A stretch of 64,000 nucleotides of DNA from Ideonella sp. A 288 (lineage in GTDB: Bacteria > Pseudomonadota > Gammaproteobacteria > Burkholderiales > Burkholderiaceae_C): NCBI RefSeq assembly GCF_002198735.1, contig NZ_MWLO01000150.1, positions 1-64,000 on the forward strand, given 5' to 3'. The position numbers and the translations under genes are program-made. Shown piece after piece: positions 63,141 through 64,000 of this stretch (its first letter is position 1; the number at the start of each line of letters is the position of its first letter). The notes beneath the pieces were generated by a model. It saw only the letters and a program-made list of their open reading frames with translations, was not told where the DNA came from and did no database searches.

Positions 63141-64000
63141 TCACGGGCGCCGGCCCGGGCGCTCCATGGCCACCTCGGAGCGTTGGAAGCCCAGCGCCTT
63201 GTAGAACGCGCTGACCCCACCGCGGCCCGCGCGCAGCACCCAGGTCATCTCGGGGTTGGTGCCCATCGCGGTGCGGACGAGCCGGCTGCCGACGCCCTGG
63301 CCACGGTGGGCTTCGTCCACCACCACCATCGAGATGTAGCTGTTGAACAGGCCATCGCTCAGCGCCCGCAGGAAGCCGATCACCTGGCCATCGCGCACGG
63401 CCACCAGGCAGATCGGCGACCGGCGCAGCAGCTCGGCGAACACCGAGGGATCGGCCACGCGCGGGCCCCACCCGTTGGCGTCGAGCAGCACGCGCGCCGC
63501 CTCGATCTCGTCGGGCGACAGGGGCGATCGGATCTGCAGGTCGCGGCCATCGGCCATCGCCGGCGCGGGCGGGGCTTCCACCGGCCGGCAGGTGCCCTCG
63601 CCATAGGGTGCGGCGCGGAACTCCGGCAAGGCCTCCGCCGCCGCCGACAAGGCCACCAAATGCGGAAAGCCCGCCGCCGGCACCACCTGCGGCAGCGTGC
63701 GCTGCGCGAAATGCCAGGCCACGGCCACGCTGACGCCCGCCTGCCGCAAGGCCGCCGACGTCGACACCTCGATCGGCCGCGCCGCCAGGGCCTGCTCCAG
63801 TGCCCCGCAGGCGCCCAGCAGTTGCGCCGTGACGCGGTCGACCCAGGGCGCGTGCTGCTTCTCGGGCGGCCGCAGCCCGCGCTCGTAGATGAGCTGGCCG
63901 CTCTTCTCGCAGACGGCCAGCGCCAGGCCGATCAGCCGCAGGTCGTGCTGCCGGTCGTGCAGGGTCGACGGCATCAGCGTGCGCGGTCGGGCCAGCGCCT
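63141..64000 (-). CDS. GST-GNAT fusion protein (5' end outside window)
   Basis: 286 residues are visible; the frame is open to the right edge (ALARPRTLMPSTL...). The N-terminal half is the C-terminal helical domain of a glutathione S-transferase (RLIGLALAVCEKSGQLIYERGLRPPEKQHAPWVDRVTAQLLGACGALEQALAARP, then VSVAVAWHFAQRTLP and LPEFRAAPYGEGT). A short Pro/Ala linker (VEAPPAPAMADG) joins a GNAT acetyltransferase with RGQGVGSRLV as the acetyl-CoA loop and FYKALGFQRSEV at the end. The thioredoxin-fold GST domain should lie beyond 64000. An ATG at 63974 is inside the GST domain and is not the likely start. Confidence 0.85.
   Translation of the reverse strand, partial: ALARPRTLMPSTLHDRQHDLRLIGLALAVCEKSGQLIYERGLRPPEKQHAPWVDRVTAQLLGACGALEQALAARPIEVSTSAALRQAGVSVAVAWHFAQRTLPQVVPAAGFPHLVALSAAAEALPEFRAAPYGEGTCRPVEAPPAPAMADGRDLQIRSPLSPDEIEAARVLLDANGWGPRVADPSVFAELLRRSPICLVAVRDGQVIGFLRALSDGLFNSYISMVVVDEAHRGQGVGSRLVRTAMGTNPEMTWVLRAGRGGVSAFYKALGFQRSEVAMERPGRRP

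Noticed and set aside
63141-63974. A complete 277-residue acetyltransferase starting at 63974
   Set aside because: The frame continues to the window edge and the N-terminal half is the helical domain of a GST, so the ATG is internal.

Overview
The window is high-GC DNA (strong G/C third-codon bias, tightly packed genes) typical of a free-living betaproteobacterium of the Burkholderiales (Rubrivivax/Ideonella/Leptothrix/Methylibium-like). This rests on the family mix: a TRAP transporter, branched-chain ABC genes, PEP-CTERM proteins, tandem tail-collar proteins, BKACE and FtsH-like genes. I see no tRNA, rRNA, CRISPR array, phage block or complete insertion sequence. Four gene junctions use GTGA stop/start overlaps, and many genes have clear AGGAG-type ribosome binding sites.

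The most interesting part is the left third. Positions 1-9431 hold a LacI-controlled minus-strand operon: TRAP transporter (DctP-DctQ-DctM), an HpsN-type (histidinol-dehydrogenase-like) enzyme, an SDR, two medium-chain dehydrogenases and a PfkB kinase that runs off the left edge. Positions 13811-18993 hold a GntR-controlled minus-strand operon that I read with high confidence as suyA-suyB-slcC-comC plus an RraA-like gene. Together they encode a plausible route: uptake of 2,3-dihydroxypropane-1-sulfonate (DHPS), oxidation to (R)-sulfolactate (HpsN, with HpsO/HpsP-type isomer conversion), conversion of (S)- to (R)-sulfolactate (SlcC/ComC), and SuyAB cleavage to pyruvate and sulfite. The PfkB protein resembles the sulfofructose-kinase (YihV) branch, which raises the possibility of a sulfosugar step as well. 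Between the two operons lie gshA and a small block (11191-13686) with looser codon bias, encoding a secreted protein, a PAP2 phosphatase and an ADP-ribosylglycohydrolase.

From 19000 to 53300 the genes are mostly accessory or envelope functions: secreted proteins, an RCC1-like lipoprotein, an amine oxidase, a HAD hydrolase, a LOG-family protein, a solute-binding protein next to a CHASE-PAS hybrid kinase, a Tat-type tyrosinase with a coupled lipoprotein, three tandem tail-collar paralogues, two PEP-CTERM proteins (one with an ice-binding-like fold), a GST followed by a binding-protein/permease fusion, an SDR lacking its catalytic residues, an FtsH-like protease, a sorbosone-dehydrogenase/cytochrome c pair, and two adjacent chemoreceptors.

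Positions 53456-62019 hold a third catabolic module: BKACE, a lambda-crystallin-type 3-hydroxyacid dehydrogenase and a branched-chain-type ABC transporter in which LivM, LivG and LivF are one 837-residue polypeptide, divergent from a GntR regulator and an SDR. Two unannotated structured elements stand out: a 163-bp element with 26-bp inverted ends (26188-26350) and a 270-bp nest of inverted repeats (57918-58187) fitted exactly between livH and livMGF. The right edge cuts a GST-GNAT fusion protein.
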